Source: Polyangium spumosum
Lineage (GTDB): Bacteria > Myxococcota_A > Polyangia > Polyangiales > Polyangiaceae
DNA: 64,000 nucleotides
Direction of reading: 5' to 3'
NCBI RefSeq assembly: GCF_009649845.1
Contig: NZ_WJIE01000014.1
Location: forward strand, 124,001-188,000
A model generated the notes under the pieces. It saw nothing but the letters and a program-made list of their open reading frames with translations. It made no database searches and was not told the DNA's origin. Positions 1-8,583 of the stretch are shown one piece after another. The translations under genes and the position numbers were made by a program. Every line of letters begins with the position of its first letter. Position 1 is the stretch's first letter.

Positions 1-621
1 CCAGAGCGTCACCGTCTGCTCGCCCGAGCGGCGCGCCTCCACGAACTTGCGGATCATCGCCGGGATCACGTGCGAGTCCTCGAGGTCGAAGTTGTCCCGC
101 GGCCCGTAGAGGTTCACCGGGAAGACGACGACAAACTTCGACCCGAACTCTTTCCGGTACGCCTGCGCCATCACGAGCAGCGCCTTCTTGGCGATGCCGT
201 ACGGCGCGTTCGTCTCCTCCGGATACCCGTTCCACAGGTCCTCCTCCCGGAACGGCACCGGCGCGTATTTCGGATAAGCACAGATGGTCCCTGCCACCAG
301 CACCTTCGGCGTCCCCGCCCGCCGCGCCTCTTCGAGCACGTGCAGCCCCATCTGCATGTTGTCCCGGAAGAACGTGCCCGGGTGCCGCCGGTTCGCGCCG
401 ATCCCGCCCACGCGCGCCGCCAGATGCAAGACCAGGTCGGGCCGGACCGTTTCGAAGAGAGACCGCGCCGCCCGCGCGTCCGTCAGATCGAACGCCGACG
501 AGCGCGGGACCACGACCTCCCGCGCCCCACGCGCCTTCAGCACTTCCACGACGTGCGAGCCAAGGAACCCGGCGCCGCCGGTGACGAGGATCTTGGAGGA
601 AGTCAGAGGAAACATCGGCAT
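1..621 (-). CDS. fcl: GDP-L-fucose synthase (partial, C-terminus outside window)
   Basis: Short-chain dehydrogenase/epimerase that would turn GDP-4-keto-6-deoxymannose into GDP-L-fucose for surface polysaccharide. The visible 207 codons start MPMFPLTSSKILVTGG and show the N-terminal NAD(P)-binding glycine motif GGAGFLG, an RVGGIGANRRHP stretch typical of this family, the catalytic YGIAK (YxxxK) pair and the substrate loop NLYGPRDNF. The reading frame runs off the left edge, so the C-terminal third is missing. Start taken at 621; a second ATG lies at 615. It is divergent from the XRE regulator at 702, with 80 bp between them. Family assignment rests on the YGIAK, GIGANRRHP and NLYGP motifs. 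Confidence 0.85.
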   Translation of the reverse strand, partial: MPMFPLTSSKILVTGGAGFLGSHVVEVLKARGAREVVVPRSSAFDLTDARAARSLFETVRPDLVLHLAARVGGIGANRRHPGTFFRDNMQMGLHVLEEARRAGTPKVLVAGTICAYPKYAPVPFREEDLWNGYPEETNAPYGIAKKALLVMAQAYRKEFGSKFVVVFPVNLYGPRDNFDLEDSHVIPAMIRKFVEARRSGEQTVTLW

Positions 622-701
622 GGGAAGCACGACCCGGACGTAGGCGATACCAAACCCCCCGAGCGAATGCAGCCAGTCGATCGAGAAATAGCGAGAAGCA
701 C

Positions 702-1106
702 ATGCCGCGCAGAGTCCGCCCCAAGAAGCTCTTCCTCTCCATCGGCGAGCGCCTGAAGGCGTTTCGCCTCGCGGCAGGGCTCACCCAGGAGGAGGTCGCC
801 GAAGGCCACGACCCGGACGAGTCGTTCGCCAACAAGGGCCACATCTCCAGCATCGAGCACGGCCTGGCGAACCCGACCGTCGAGACGTTGCAGCGTATCG
901 CCGAGGCCCTCGGCGTGGAGCTCGTCGACCTGGTCGTCTCGCCCGACGAGAGCCCCCGTCACGCGCTCATCGCCCTCTCGCGCACGCTCTCCGACGAGGC
1001 GCTCGCCGAGATCCTGAAGAAACACGGGCCCGTGCCGGAGCTCGTGCCCCGCAAACGGAAACGGATGCATCACCGGGCGAGCGGGGCGCGGTCGAAGGCG
1101 CGGTGA
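702..1106 (+). CDS. XRE-family helix-turn-helix regulator
   Basis: 134-residue DNA-binding protein. Residues about 13-70 form a Cro/C1-type HTH (IGERLKAFRLAAGLTQEEVA ... ISSIEHGLANPTVETLQRIA); the typical helix between is stretched by an insert (EGHDPDESFANKGH). The C-terminus is basic (RKRKRMHHRASGARSKAR). It lies divergently next to a GDP-fucose synthase and converges on an epimerase gene whose stop codon begins at the very next base, so it may regulate the surrounding sugar genes. That target is inference only. Confidence 0.8.
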   Translation: MPRRVRPKKLFLSIGERLKAFRLAAGLTQEEVAEGHDPDESFANKGHISSIEHGLANPTVETLQRIAEALGVELVDLVVSPDESPRHALIALSRTLSDEALAEILKKHGPVPELVPRKRKRMHHRASGARSKAR

Positions 1107-2057
1107 CTACCGGGACATGCCCCGGTACCACGCCACGAACCGCTCGATCCCCTCCCGAATCCCCGTCGTCGGCGTATACCCGAGCGAAGCGCGCGCGCGC
1201 GTGATGTCCGCGATCGTGTGCTCGACGTCGCCGACGACGCTCGGCCCGCGGTGGACGATCGCAGGCTTGCCGAGGGCCTCGGAGAGCAACACGACGACCT
1301 CGTTCAACGTCGTCGGCGCGCCGCCGGCGCCGAGGTTGTACACGCGGTAGCCCTCGCCCACCCGGTCGATCGCGCGGAGCGTGCCGTCGATCACGTCGTC
1401 GACGTAGGTGTAGTCGCGGCTCGCCTCGCCCGTGCCGTAGAGCTCGATCGGCTCGCCTCGATCGATCGCGCGGCAGAAGGCGTGGATGGCCATCTCGGGG
1501 CGCTGGCGCGGGCCGTAGACCGTGAAGTAACGCAAGCTCGTCACGCCGAGGCCGTGCGTGTGCACGAGCGCGCGCAAGACGAGCTCGGCCGCGCGCTTGC
1601 TCGCGGCGTACGGGCTCAACGGCTCGTCGGCGTGGTCGTCCTCCGCGAAGGGAAAGCGCTTGCTCGCGCCGTACACCGAGGAGCTCGACGCGAAGACGAA
1701 GCGGCGCACGCCCCGCGCACGAGCGTGCTCGGCCAGGCGCGTCGTGCCCTCGACGTTCACGCGCTGGTAACGCGAAGGCGAAGAGAGGCTCGGGCGCACG
1801 CCCGCGAGGCCCGCGAGGTGCACGACGACGTCGAAGTCCGTCGCCGAAAAGACCTCGGTCACGGCCGCCTCGTCGAGCAGGCAGGCCTCGACGACGTGGG
1901 CGCGGCCGCGGATCTTCGCGAGGTTCCGCTCCTTGAGCGAGCGCGGGTAGAACGGGTCGAAGCTGTCGAGGCCAACGACGGTGTCGCCCCGATCGAGCAG
2001 GCGCTCGGCGAGGTGAGATCCGATGAACCCGGCGATGCCGGTCACGAGCAGCTTCAT
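1107..2057 (-). CDS. NAD-dependent nucleotide-sugar epimerase/dehydratase
   Basis: Extended short-chain dehydrogenase of 316 residues. It starts MKLLVTGIAGFIGSHLAERL (GxxGxxG nucleotide-binding motif) and has the SSSSVYG segment, the YAASK catalytic YxxxK and the YTYVDDV loop typical of UDP-glucose/UDP-galacturonate 4-epimerases. The start is set at the Met directly before the Rossmann strand; a longer reading to 2099 adds 14 unlike residues. Its stop abuts the stop of the convergent XRE gene with no base between. The likely role is nucleotide-sugar supply for polysaccharide, together with the neighbouring glycosyltransferase and fucose synthase. The exact sugar cannot be read from the sequence. 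Confidence 0.85.
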   Translation of the reverse strand: MKLLVTGIAGFIGSHLAERLLDRGDTVVGLDSFDPFYPRSLKERNLAKIRGRAHVVEACLLDEAAVTEVFSATDFDVVVHLAGLAGVRPSLSSPSRYQRVNVEGTTRLAEHARARGVRRFVFASSSSVYGASKRFPFAEDDHADEPLSPYAASKRAAELVLRALVHTHGLGVTSLRYFTVYGPRQRPEMAIHAFCRAIDRGEPIELYGTGEASRDYTYVDDVIDGTLRAIDRVGEGYRVYNLGAGGAPTTLNEVVVLLSEALGKPAIVHRGPSVVGDVEHTIADITRARASLGYTPTTGIREGIERFVAWYRGMSR

Positions 2058-2144
2058 CGCGGGCGCGAGGGTAGCACCGCGATCTCGTTCTGCCTGCACG
2101 GGAGGCGCTCGTGCGGACGGACCGTTCTGCTATCCTCGGCCGCC

Positions 2145-3167
2145 GTGAGCGCCGTGGACATCACCCAGCCCTCCCCGGGCGAGCCTGCCGCCATCGCCCT
2201 GACCCGGAAGGTGGGCGAGAGCCCGGTGATCCTGCTGCCGCGGGTCTCGCTCGTGGTCCCCGGGCTGAACGAGTCGGCGAGCCTGCCCGAGCTCGCCCGG
2301 CGTATCCACGAGGCCCTCGCGGGCAAGGAGCAATACGAGCTCATCTTCGTCGACGACGGCAGCACGGACGACTCGTGGTCCGTGATCAAGCGCCTCGCCT
2401 CGGAGAACCCGAACATCCGCGGCGTGCGCCTGCGCAAGAACTTCGGCAAGGCCCAGGCCCTCACGGCGGGCTTCCGCCGGGCGCGTGGCTCGATCTACGT
2501 GACGATGGACGCCGACCTGCAGGACGACCCGGCCGACCTGCCGAACTTCTTCACGAAGCTCGAGGAGGGCCACGACGTCGTGGTCGGCTGGAAGGTGCAG
2601 CGCCTCGACCCGACGAACCGCCTCTTGCTGTCGCGGATCTTCAACGGGACCGTGGGCCTTCTGACGGGCGTGAAGCTGCACGACATGAACTGCGGCTTCA
2701 AGGCGTACCGGAGCGAGGTCATCCGCTCGATCCCGATCTACGGCGACCTGTTCCGGTTCATCCCGGCCCTCGCGGCGTCGCAGGGCTTCAGCGTCACCGA
2801 GATCCCGATCAAGCACCACGCGCGCAAGTACGGCCGTTCGCGCTACGGGCTCGAGCGGATCCTGCGCGGCTCGTTCGACCTGATGAGCGTGCTCTTCTTG
2901 ACCCGCTACCAGAAGCGGCCGATGCACCTCTTCGGCTTCGCGGGCCTGCTCCTGGCGGGGATCGGCGTGCTCATCGAGGCCTACCTGACGGTGCTCTGGT
3001 TCCTCGGGCACAAGATCGGCGACCGGCCGCTCTTGATCCTCGGCGTGCTGATGATCGTCACGGGCATCCAGCTCTTCTCGACGGGCTTCATCGGCGAGTT
3101 CCTCACCTACCAGTCCCAGACCCGCCACCTCGAAGACGAGCCGCCCATCCGCGAAGAGACCCTGTGA
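2145..3167 (+). CDS. GT2 glycosyltransferase, DPM1/GtrB type, membrane-anchored
   Basis: 340 residues from a GTG start (in-frame coding upstream is unlike protein; an alternative GTG lies at 2154). The GT-A domain carries the LVVPGLNES strand, DDGSTDDS, the DADLQDDP metal-binding motif and NCGFKAYR, as in dolichol- or undecaprenyl-phosphate sugar transferases. Two hydrophobic helices near the C-terminus (FGFAGLLLAGIGVLIEAYL and LLILGVLMIVTGIQLF) would hold it in the inner membrane. It probably loads a sugar onto a polyprenyl-phosphate carrier. Divergent from the epimerase at 1107-2057, with 87 bp between starts. Confidence 0.88.
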   Translation: MSAVDITQPSPGEPAAIALTRKVGESPVILLPRVSLVVPGLNESASLPELARRIHEALAGKEQYELIFVDDGSTDDSWSVIKRLASENPNIRGVRLRKNFGKAQALTAGFRRARGSIYVTMDADLQDDPADLPNFFTKLEEGHDVVVGWKVQRLDPTNRLLLSRIFNGTVGLLTGVKLHDMNCGFKAYRSEVIRSIPIYGDLFRFIPALAASQGFSVTEIPIKHHARKYGRSRYGLERILRGSFDLMSVLFLTRYQKRPMHLFGFAGLLLAGIGVLIEAYLTVLWFLGHKIGDRPLLILGVLMIVTGIQLFSTGFIGEFLTYQSQTRHLEDEPPIREETL

Positions 3168-3471
3168 TCCCCACCTCGTAGCAGCACGCGGCAGTGCGCT
3201 CCTTTCGCGCACTCGACGCTGCCGCTGCCGCTGTGCGCGATCCACGCTCGTCCCCAGCCCTGGATCCTGGCTCTCACAGCCCCCAAACGTTGACGCGCCG
3301 CGCGGAAGGCGACCCCCGACAAACCTTCCGCCAGACGCCTCGCCTCGGCGCGCGTCTGTGCCCCGGCTGGACGAACCTTCCGGCGGAGACAACCTCTCCA
3401 CGCTCTGGCCGCGAGCTTGCATGGGCGTTCGCGCGCGCGACCCACGTCCACGAACTGCGAGGCGATACCTC
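3168..3471. other. Intergenic, possible terminator hairpin
   Basis: No gene recognised. At 3188-3225 GCGGCAG pairs with CTGCCGC around an inner stem GTGCGC (3194-3199)/GCGCAC (3207-3212) with loop TCCTTTC. It lies about 20 bp after the glycosyltransferase stop and may terminate that transcript, though no T-run follows. Confidence 0.35.
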
Positions 3472-3786
3472 ATGGCGCTCGACCTATCGATCTCCCACGG
3501 ACAACGTACGGCCCTTGGTCCTCAGCCCGACACGGACGGGCAGGACCATGCACAGCCCGCGTCCACGTCCCGCGCGGACGACGTGTCCCCGGTGACGCGA
3601 GCCCTGACGCTCGCGCAAGCGCTGGCCGACGCGCTGGTCGATACCGGACGCTTCGGGCTCAGCGCCGCAGCACAACACGAGCTCTCGCTCGCCCACTCGC
3701 TCGCCTCCCACGTCGTGGACATCCTCGCCAGCCTGCCCCCCGAGTCCGTACGGACGAGGACGCCCGCCTCCGACGCGGAGGAATGA
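3472..3786 (+). CDS. Small hypothetical protein
   Basis: 104 residues starting MALDLSISHGQ. No family recognised. The first half is polar and probably disordered. The second half (about residues 45-85, VTRALTLAQALADALVD ... HELSLAHSLASHVVDIL) would form two amphipathic helices. The start is the internal ATG where codon use becomes coding-like; a longer frame from 3358 adds Arg/Pro-rich residues with no coding look. Convergent with the DUF4388 gene, which ends 12 bp away. Whether it is expressed is uncertain. Confidence 0.5.
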   Translation: MALDLSISHGQRTALGPQPDTDGQDHAQPASTSRADDVSPVTRALTLAQALADALVDTGRFGLSAAAQHELSLAHSLASHVVDILASLPPESVRTRTPASDAEE

Positions 3787-3798
3787 TCTACACGGCCC

Positions 3799-6315
3799 TC
3801 AGGACGGCGGCCCCGCCTCGATCGCCCGCCGGTACCGCTCCCGCCGCGTCCCGTCCTTCAGGATCTCGTACGCCTCGTCGAGCACCTCGATCACCAGGCG
3901 CACGTCGCTCTGGAGGTCGGCCGTCGCCGCCGTGAGCAGGCGCGAAGGCTCGAAGAAGCGCCGGAGCTCCAGGTACGCCCGCCGGATTTCGTAATTCGTC
4001 GCCGTCCGCGTGATGCCGAGCAACGCGAAGTAGTCGCCATCCTCGACGAGCGCGAGCCGCGCCCGCACCCGCATCCGGATCGCCTCCTCGTCGAGCGGAT
4101 CCTCCGCCGGTCGGCGCTCGGACGTGGTCGCGCGCGCCGGCACGAGGGCCACGAGGACCTCCAGGCAAACCAGCGCATACAGAAGCGTCGCGACGTCGGG
4201 CCCGGTGCGTGACGTGTGCTCACCCACGGTGCTGCCGGGCGCCTGTCCCACGAGCGTGGCTTCGTCCGGCAGGAGCGCGCATTCGGAGAGGAGCGACATG
4301 CGCGGGCCGGCGTCGAGCCGCGCGGCCGGGCCGCCGAGGCGCGCGAGGGCGAGCTCGGGCGGGATGACGCGCCGGACGATCTCGACGAAGACCTCGGCCC
4401 CGGTGGCCCCGCCGAAGACGTTGGGCTCGGCGCGAAGGCGCCCCGGCGGCTCGGACTCGAGCTCCAGGGTGCCAGCCTCGACGAGGATCGCCCGGCCGAT
4501 GATCCACTCGGCGTGGGCGCGGAGGACGGGCCAGAGCGCGTCCTGCTGGAGAAAACCGTGCGCGATCAGCGCAGCTCCTGCGTGCCGGCCCGAGGGCGGG
4601 AGCTTGCCCACGAGCCGGTGCGCGACGTCCCGCTCGATGTCGCCGCGGGCCGAGAGGAAGGAGAGGAGCGCCTCGTCGGCGAGGCCCGAGCCCGCCGTGA
4701 CCACGTCGCCGTCCTGCAGGACGATCCGCCGCACCGAGCCGCCGTCGTTCATCGCGAGCGAGCCCGTGGCGCGGCTGGCGATGGCGCGGGCGAGGGCGCG
4801 CGGCGCGTCGCCGGGCCCGAGCACCGTGGGGCGGGCGCTCGTCGGGCCCTGCGCGCCACGCGCGGGCTGCGAGGACGGGAGCGGCGCAGGCGGCGGCGGC
4901 ACGGGCGGGGCGAGGCGCACCGAAGGCGGCGGGGCGTCCGAGTTCCGCGTGAGGATGCTGGGAGCCGTGGGGGGAGATTGGGGGTTCGGGGGCGTAGCTC
5001 CGCTCGCCGGAGCATAACCCCCGAGCGTCGACGCCAGGCGAACGGCGCTCGACCAGCGCGCTGGAAACACCGTCGGCGGCGGGACGTCGATGACAGGCTC
5101 GATCACGGGCGGCGGCGGGCGCGGCGGCGTGGGCGTGGCGACGGGGCGGGAGTCGGCCGGCCGGCCGGGCGTGGTGTCCATCGGCCGGACCGGCGTGCCC
5201 GCGTCGGGATCGGTCCGGCTCGGGCGCGGCTCCCAGGCGGTCGCCGGGGCCTCGGACATGGCGCCGCGTGCCTCGGGCGAGCGCGGGGTCGAGCGCCCGG
5301 GCGCGGTCGTGCCGGCGGCGGTCGACTCGCTCGGCTGCGGGGTCGGCGGCATGTCGAGCGCGAGGTCGCCGATGCTCGGCGGCTCGAGGGAGCCGGTCTG
5401 GGAGAGCGCGGGGTTCGGGGCGAAGGGCGCCGAAGCGTTGCCTTCGGTCGTGGCGAACGCGCCCGTGGTCAGGCTCAAGGCGTTTGGCCCGGTGCCCGGG
5501 TCGATGCCGCCGGTGTGGCCGAGGTCGGACTGGGAGCTGTCGGCCTCGGCGTCGAGGGGCTCTTCGAGGATGGCGAGGTACTCGTCGGCGAGGACGATGT
5601 CGACCTCCTCCTCGGCGATCGCGGGCGGGGGCGCGGACGAGGCCGACGTGGTCTCGGCGAGCACCCGCTGCTCGGCCGAGGCGAGCAGGCTCATGAGCTC
5701 GGGCGAGACCTGCATGGGGTGCGCGGGGAGCAAGGTGGGAGGCGACGGCCCTTCGCCGTCGTCGGGCGGGAAGATCGACGCGCCCATCTCGGCGAGCTCG
5801 GGGGCGCCGGGGAACGCGGACTGGAAGGCCGGGGGGAAGGCGCCGCTGCCGTCGTCGAGCAGGCCGGGCGGGATGGTCTCGCCGGGCCGGATGGCGGCGA
5901 CGCCGCGGTCGTCGACGATCGAGTCGTCGAGGTCGAGCGGGGCCGGCTCGGCGAGCGCGGCGATCTGGGCGACAATCGCGTGGATGTCGAGTGGCCTCGC
6001 GAAGGAGCGGCCGGCGGCGGAGGTCGCGCCGATCTCGGCGGCGCGCAGGTGGCTGCCGAGACAAACGAGCTCGGCGTCTGCGCCGCCGGGCAGCTCGCGC
6101 AGCCGCTCGATCGCGTCCCGCGCGCCGGGTTGATCGATGTCGACGAGCAGGACCCTCGGCGACTCGTCGAGCACGCGCGCCTCGAGCCGCTCGATCGGCG
6201 CGAAGGCCACGGCGAAGCCTTGCGCGCGTAGCGCCGCGGCGATCGTTTGCCCTTCGGCGGAGGCGTCCGCGATCAGGATCACGTCGCGACGCGGCGTGTT
6301 CGGGGCTTCCTCCAT
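3799..6315 (-). CDS. DUF4388 protein with receiver-like N-terminus and J-like C-terminus
   Basis: 838 residues. Residues about 9-115 look like a response-regulator receiver fold (DVILIADASAEGQTIAAAL ... RVLLVDIDQP). A long Pro/Ala/Ser-rich linker (about 130-510) is probably disordered. Residues about 520-640 resemble DUF4388/PATAN (ATGSLAMNDGGSVRRIVLQDG, then helical repeats). The end (about 760-835, DYFALLGITRTATNYEIRRAY ... EAYEILKDGTRRERY) follows the J-domain pattern, but the HPD tripeptide that stimulates Hsp70 is replaced by FEP. Start set at the ATG before the receiver-like strand; the open frame further upstream to 7770 is antisense to other genes. Likely cytoplasmic signalling or scaffold protein; target unknown. 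Confidence 0.8.
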   Translation of the reverse strand: MEEAPNTPRRDVILIADASAEGQTIAAALRAQGFAVAFAPIERLEARVLDESPRVLLVDIDQPGARDAIERLRELPGGADAELVCLGSHLRAAEIGATSAAGRSFARPLDIHAIVAQIAALAEPAPLDLDDSIVDDRGVAAIRPGETIPPGLLDDGSGAFPPAFQSAFPGAPELAEMGASIFPPDDGEGPSPPTLLPAHPMQVSPELMSLLASAEQRVLAETTSASSAPPPAIAEEEVDIVLADEYLAILEEPLDAEADSSQSDLGHTGGIDPGTGPNALSLTTGAFATTEGNASAPFAPNPALSQTGSLEPPSIGDLALDMPPTPQPSESTAAGTTAPGRSTPRSPEARGAMSEAPATAWEPRPSRTDPDAGTPVRPMDTTPGRPADSRPVATPTPPRPPPPVIEPVIDVPPPTVFPARWSSAVRLASTLGGYAPASGATPPNPQSPPTAPSILTRNSDAPPPSVRLAPPVPPPPAPLPSSQPARGAQGPTSARPTVLGPGDAPRALARAIASRATGSLAMNDGGSVRRIVLQDGDVVTAGSGLADEALLSFLSARGDIERDVAHRLVGKLPPSGRHAGAALIAHGFLQQDALWPVLRAHAEWIIGRAILVEAGTLELESEPPGRLRAEPNVFGGATGAEVFVEIVRRVIPPELALARLGGPAARLDAGPRMSLLSECALLPDEATLVGQAPGSTVGEHTSRTGPDVATLLYALVCLEVLVALVPARATTSERRPAEDPLDEEAIRMRVRARLALVEDGDYFALLGITRTATNYEIRRAYLELRRFFEPSRLLTAATADLQSDVRLVIEVLDEAYEILKDGTRRERYRRAIEAGPPS

Positions 6316-6456
6316 CGCGGGCACGGCGTGATCCTTCGACCCGATGCGGCAGGCTGTCAACGCGTGCTCCTCGGGCTCTTCCCTTCCTACGTCCAAGGCG
6401 GGGTTCGTTCCAACATTTGGGCCGATCCTGGCCGCTCTGGTGGTAGCCTTCCGTCG

Positions 6457-6612
6457 ATGTCCGCCTTCGGCACCCCCCACGAGCTCGCCCTCGTCGCCTT
6501 CCTGGTCGGGCTCGTGGTCATCCACTCGGTCGTCCCGCGGATCGGCGAGGCCATCGGAGGGCTGTTCGAGCGAGGAAACAAGGGCAACGGGGCGCCGAAG
6601 GGCGCCGGGTGA
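6457..6612 (+). CDS. Small single-pass membrane protein
   Basis: 51 residues (MSAFGTPHELALVAFLVGLVVIHSV...). One hydrophobic helix spans about residues 10-24, followed by a short Gly/Lys-rich tail. It is divergent from the DUF4388 gene (141 bp between starts) and ends 36 bp before the hydroxylase gene. No family recognised. Coding status is supported by codon use and the clean transmembrane pattern, but the gene is very short. Confidence 0.5.
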   Translation: MSAFGTPHELALVAFLVGLVVIHSVVPRIGEAIGGLFERGNKGNGAPKGAG

Positions 6613-6613
6613 C

Positions 6614-6642
6614 TTGCATTCTACGTTTGCAGAACGTAGCGT
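6614..6642 (+). promoter_or_regulatory. Candidate promoter with dyad operator
   Basis: A perfect 7-bp dyad, CTACGTT (6621-6627) / AACGTAG (6633-6639), sits between a TTGCAT (6614-6619) and a TAGCGT (6637-6642) spaced 17 bp apart, just upstream of the hydroxylase ATG at 6649. The spacing fits a sigma-70-like promoter whose spacer holds a repressor site. The dyad resembles BlaI/MecI-class half-sites (CTACG). Protein identity is inference. Confidence 0.4.
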
Positions 6643-6648
6643 CGATAC

Positions 6649-7380
6649 ATGGCGGAAGCCCCGCGTGATCTCGCTCTGATCCGCGACGAGAAGCGCGCCT
6701 CCATCGTCGCGCAGATCCCCGCGGGTTACAGCCCCACGTTCCACTTCGTGTTCCCCGGCCTGCTCGGGCTCTCCGTGCTCGTGGCGTCGCTCCTCGGGAT
6801 CGAGGCGCTCCGGCCGATCGAGCTCCTCGCGGTGCCGATCACGCTGCTCGCCGGCTTCGGCTTCGAGTGGCGCGCGCACAAGGACATCCTGCACAAGCGG
6901 ATGCCGCTGCTCGGCGTGCTCTACGAGCGGCACGAGCTCAGCCATCACGTGATCTACACCGACCGCGACATGGCCATGAAGGGCCCGCGCGAGATGTGGC
7001 TCATCCTGATGCCGCCCTACGCGATCGTGCTCGTCTTCTTCACGCTCGTCCTGCCGCTCGCGGTGGGCCTGACGTACGCCCTCGGCACGAACGTGGCCAT
7101 GCTCGCGACGGCGACGTCGATGGTGTTTTTCCTGTCGTACGAGTGGCTCCACCTCGCCTACCACCTGCCGGACGAGCACCCGATCGCGCGGATCGGCCTC
7201 GTCGCCCGGCTCCGCGAGCATCACCGCCGCCACCACGAGCCGCGCCTGATGAAGCGCTGGAACTTCAACGTGACCGTGCCGCTCTTCGACTGGCTGCACG
7301 GCACGACGTGGTCGCCCGAGCGGGAGGCGCGGCGGCGCGAGCGGCAGGCCTCGCGGCAAGCGAGCCGCGCCCCCTCCTGA
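6649..7380 (+). CDS. Sterol desaturase / fatty-acid hydroxylase family protein
   Basis: 243-residue di-iron membrane enzyme. Several hydrophobic segments (about residues 29-50, 57-72, 118-165) flank the histidine clusters of this superfamily: HKDILHKR, RHELSHH, HLAYHLPDEH and REHHRRHHE. Such enzymes use O2 to hydroxylate or desaturate a lipid in the inner membrane. The basic C-terminus follows DWLHGTTWSP. Its start is 7 bp after the candidate promoter/dyad, so the message would have almost no leader. Next to an acyl-CoA synthetase two genes on, consistent with lipid modification, but the substrate is unknown. Confidence 0.85.
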   Translation: MAEAPRDLALIRDEKRASIVAQIPAGYSPTFHFVFPGLLGLSVLVASLLGIEALRPIELLAVPITLLAGFGFEWRAHKDILHKRMPLLGVLYERHELSHHVIYTDRDMAMKGPREMWLILMPPYAIVLVFFTLVLPLAVGLTYALGTNVAMLATATSMVFFLSYEWLHLAYHLPDEHPIARIGLVARLREHHRRHHEPRLMKRWNFNVTVPLFDWLHGTTWSPEREARRRERQASRQASRAPS

Positions 7381-7403
7381 AAAACGTGGTAGGGCTTCGG
7401 CCC

Positions 7404-8516
7404 GTGCAGACGCGCACGCGAAACGCCCTGGTCTTCGCGGCCACCGCGGCCGTGGTCGTCGCGGCCGTCGCGTGGTTGTGGCAAAAACGCGAGGTGGCGC
7501 GCCCGCTGCCCGGGACGCTCGACGCGATCCCCGAAGGCGCGTTGCTCGTGGCCACGGCCGACCTCGGCGCCCTCCGGCGCTCGCCGTCCTTCGCGCCCCT
7601 GCTCTCCGAGACCCGCGAGATCCCCGGCCTCGGCAAGGTCCGCGACGTCTGCGGCTTCGATCCGATGGCAGGCCTGAACGAGCTCGGCGTGGCCGTGCCG
7701 GCGGCGGGTGAAGGCGGCGACTTCGGCCTCGTCGCCTCGGGCACGATCGACCCGGACGCCCTGCTCGCATGCGCGAGCAAGGTCATCGAGGCGCGCGGCG
7801 GCCGCTCGGTGGTGAACCCGATCGGCGGGTTTCGCACGGTGCGCGACGCGAGCCTGTCGACGAGCGGCGCGGAGATCGCGGTGCGCGAGGGCGGGCCCGT
7901 GTTGCTCGGCGCGGGCAGCTACCTGCGCTCGATGATCGACGCGGCCGAGGGACGCGTGCCCTCCGCGCGCGCCGACAGCGATCACACGAAGCTCGCCGCG
8001 GAGGCGGGCCCGGGCGCGTTACGCGTGACCGTGGTGCTCACGCCCGAGCAGCGGCGCACGTTGCTCGAGGAGATCGCGCTCTCCGGCGCGCAGGGCTCGC
8101 CGGCGGCGTCGGTCGTGGGCCTGGGCCTCTCGGTCTCGATCGGCGAGCGCGTGGGTTTGTCGGCGGTCGTGGCCTGCGACGCGGCGGCCCCGTGCGCCGA
8201 GCTGGCGACGGTCTTCGAGGGAAGACGCGTGGCGCAGGCGGACGACATGCTCGTGCGCCTGATGGGCCTCGGGCCGATCCTCTCGCGGCTCGAGATCGGC
8301 GCGAAGGGCCCGCGCATCTCGGCGCGCGTGGACATGTCGACGGACGAGGCGACCGAGCTCGTGACGCGCGTGATCGCGTTGCGCGCTGCGGCAGGACGGC
8401 AGCGAGATCCGGTGGACGAACCGCGCGAGCCTCCGCCTCCTCCGCCGACGGCCGCGCCGACCTCGTCTTCCTCTGCGGGCCCGGCGCCGGACAAGGACGT
8501 CTTCGGGCATCGCTGA
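7404..8516 (+). CDS. Membrane-anchored periplasmic hypothetical protein
   Basis: 370 residues from a GTG start (another GTG at 7386 is possible). A single N-terminal helix (ALVFAATAAVVVAAVAWLW, about residues 7-25) would anchor a large extracytoplasmic domain containing repeated alpha/beta-looking segments such as LDAIPEGALLVATADLGALR and a C..C-poor body. The tail is Pro/Ala/Ser-rich and ends PAPDKDVFGHR. Resembles myxobacterial proteins of unknown function; no catalytic motif seen. It follows the hydroxylase by 23 bp and may be co-transcribed with it. Confidence 0.7.
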   Translation: MQTRTRNALVFAATAAVVVAAVAWLWQKREVARPLPGTLDAIPEGALLVATADLGALRRSPSFAPLLSETREIPGLGKVRDVCGFDPMAGLNELGVAVPAAGEGGDFGLVASGTIDPDALLACASKVIEARGGRSVVNPIGGFRTVRDASLSTSGAEIAVREGGPVLLGAGSYLRSMIDAAEGRVPSARADSDHTKLAAEAGPGALRVTVVLTPEQRRTLLEEIALSGAQGSPAASVVGLGLSVSIGERVGLSAVVACDAAAPCAELATVFEGRRVAQADDMLVRLMGLGPILSRLEIGAKGPRISARVDMSTDEATELVTRVIALRAAAGRQRDPVDEPREPPPPPPTAAPTSSSSAGPAPDKDVFGHR

Positions 8517-8583
8517 ATCTTCCGGACCCGTCCGATTTTCGAGTGCAACGAACGGCGCGGGGCTCGTCTAGACTCGGCGTCCC

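Noticed and set aside
3194-3212. tRNA-like or small RNA structure near 3.2 kb
   Set aside because: Only short stems, no conserved tRNA features or CCA; listed as a weak terminator candidate.
6316-7770. Extension of the DUF4388 reading frame to 7770 on the minus strand
   Set aside because: The extra sequence is Arg/Pro-rich, antisense to a clear hydroxylase gene, and lies upstream of a good Met that begins the receiver-like domain.
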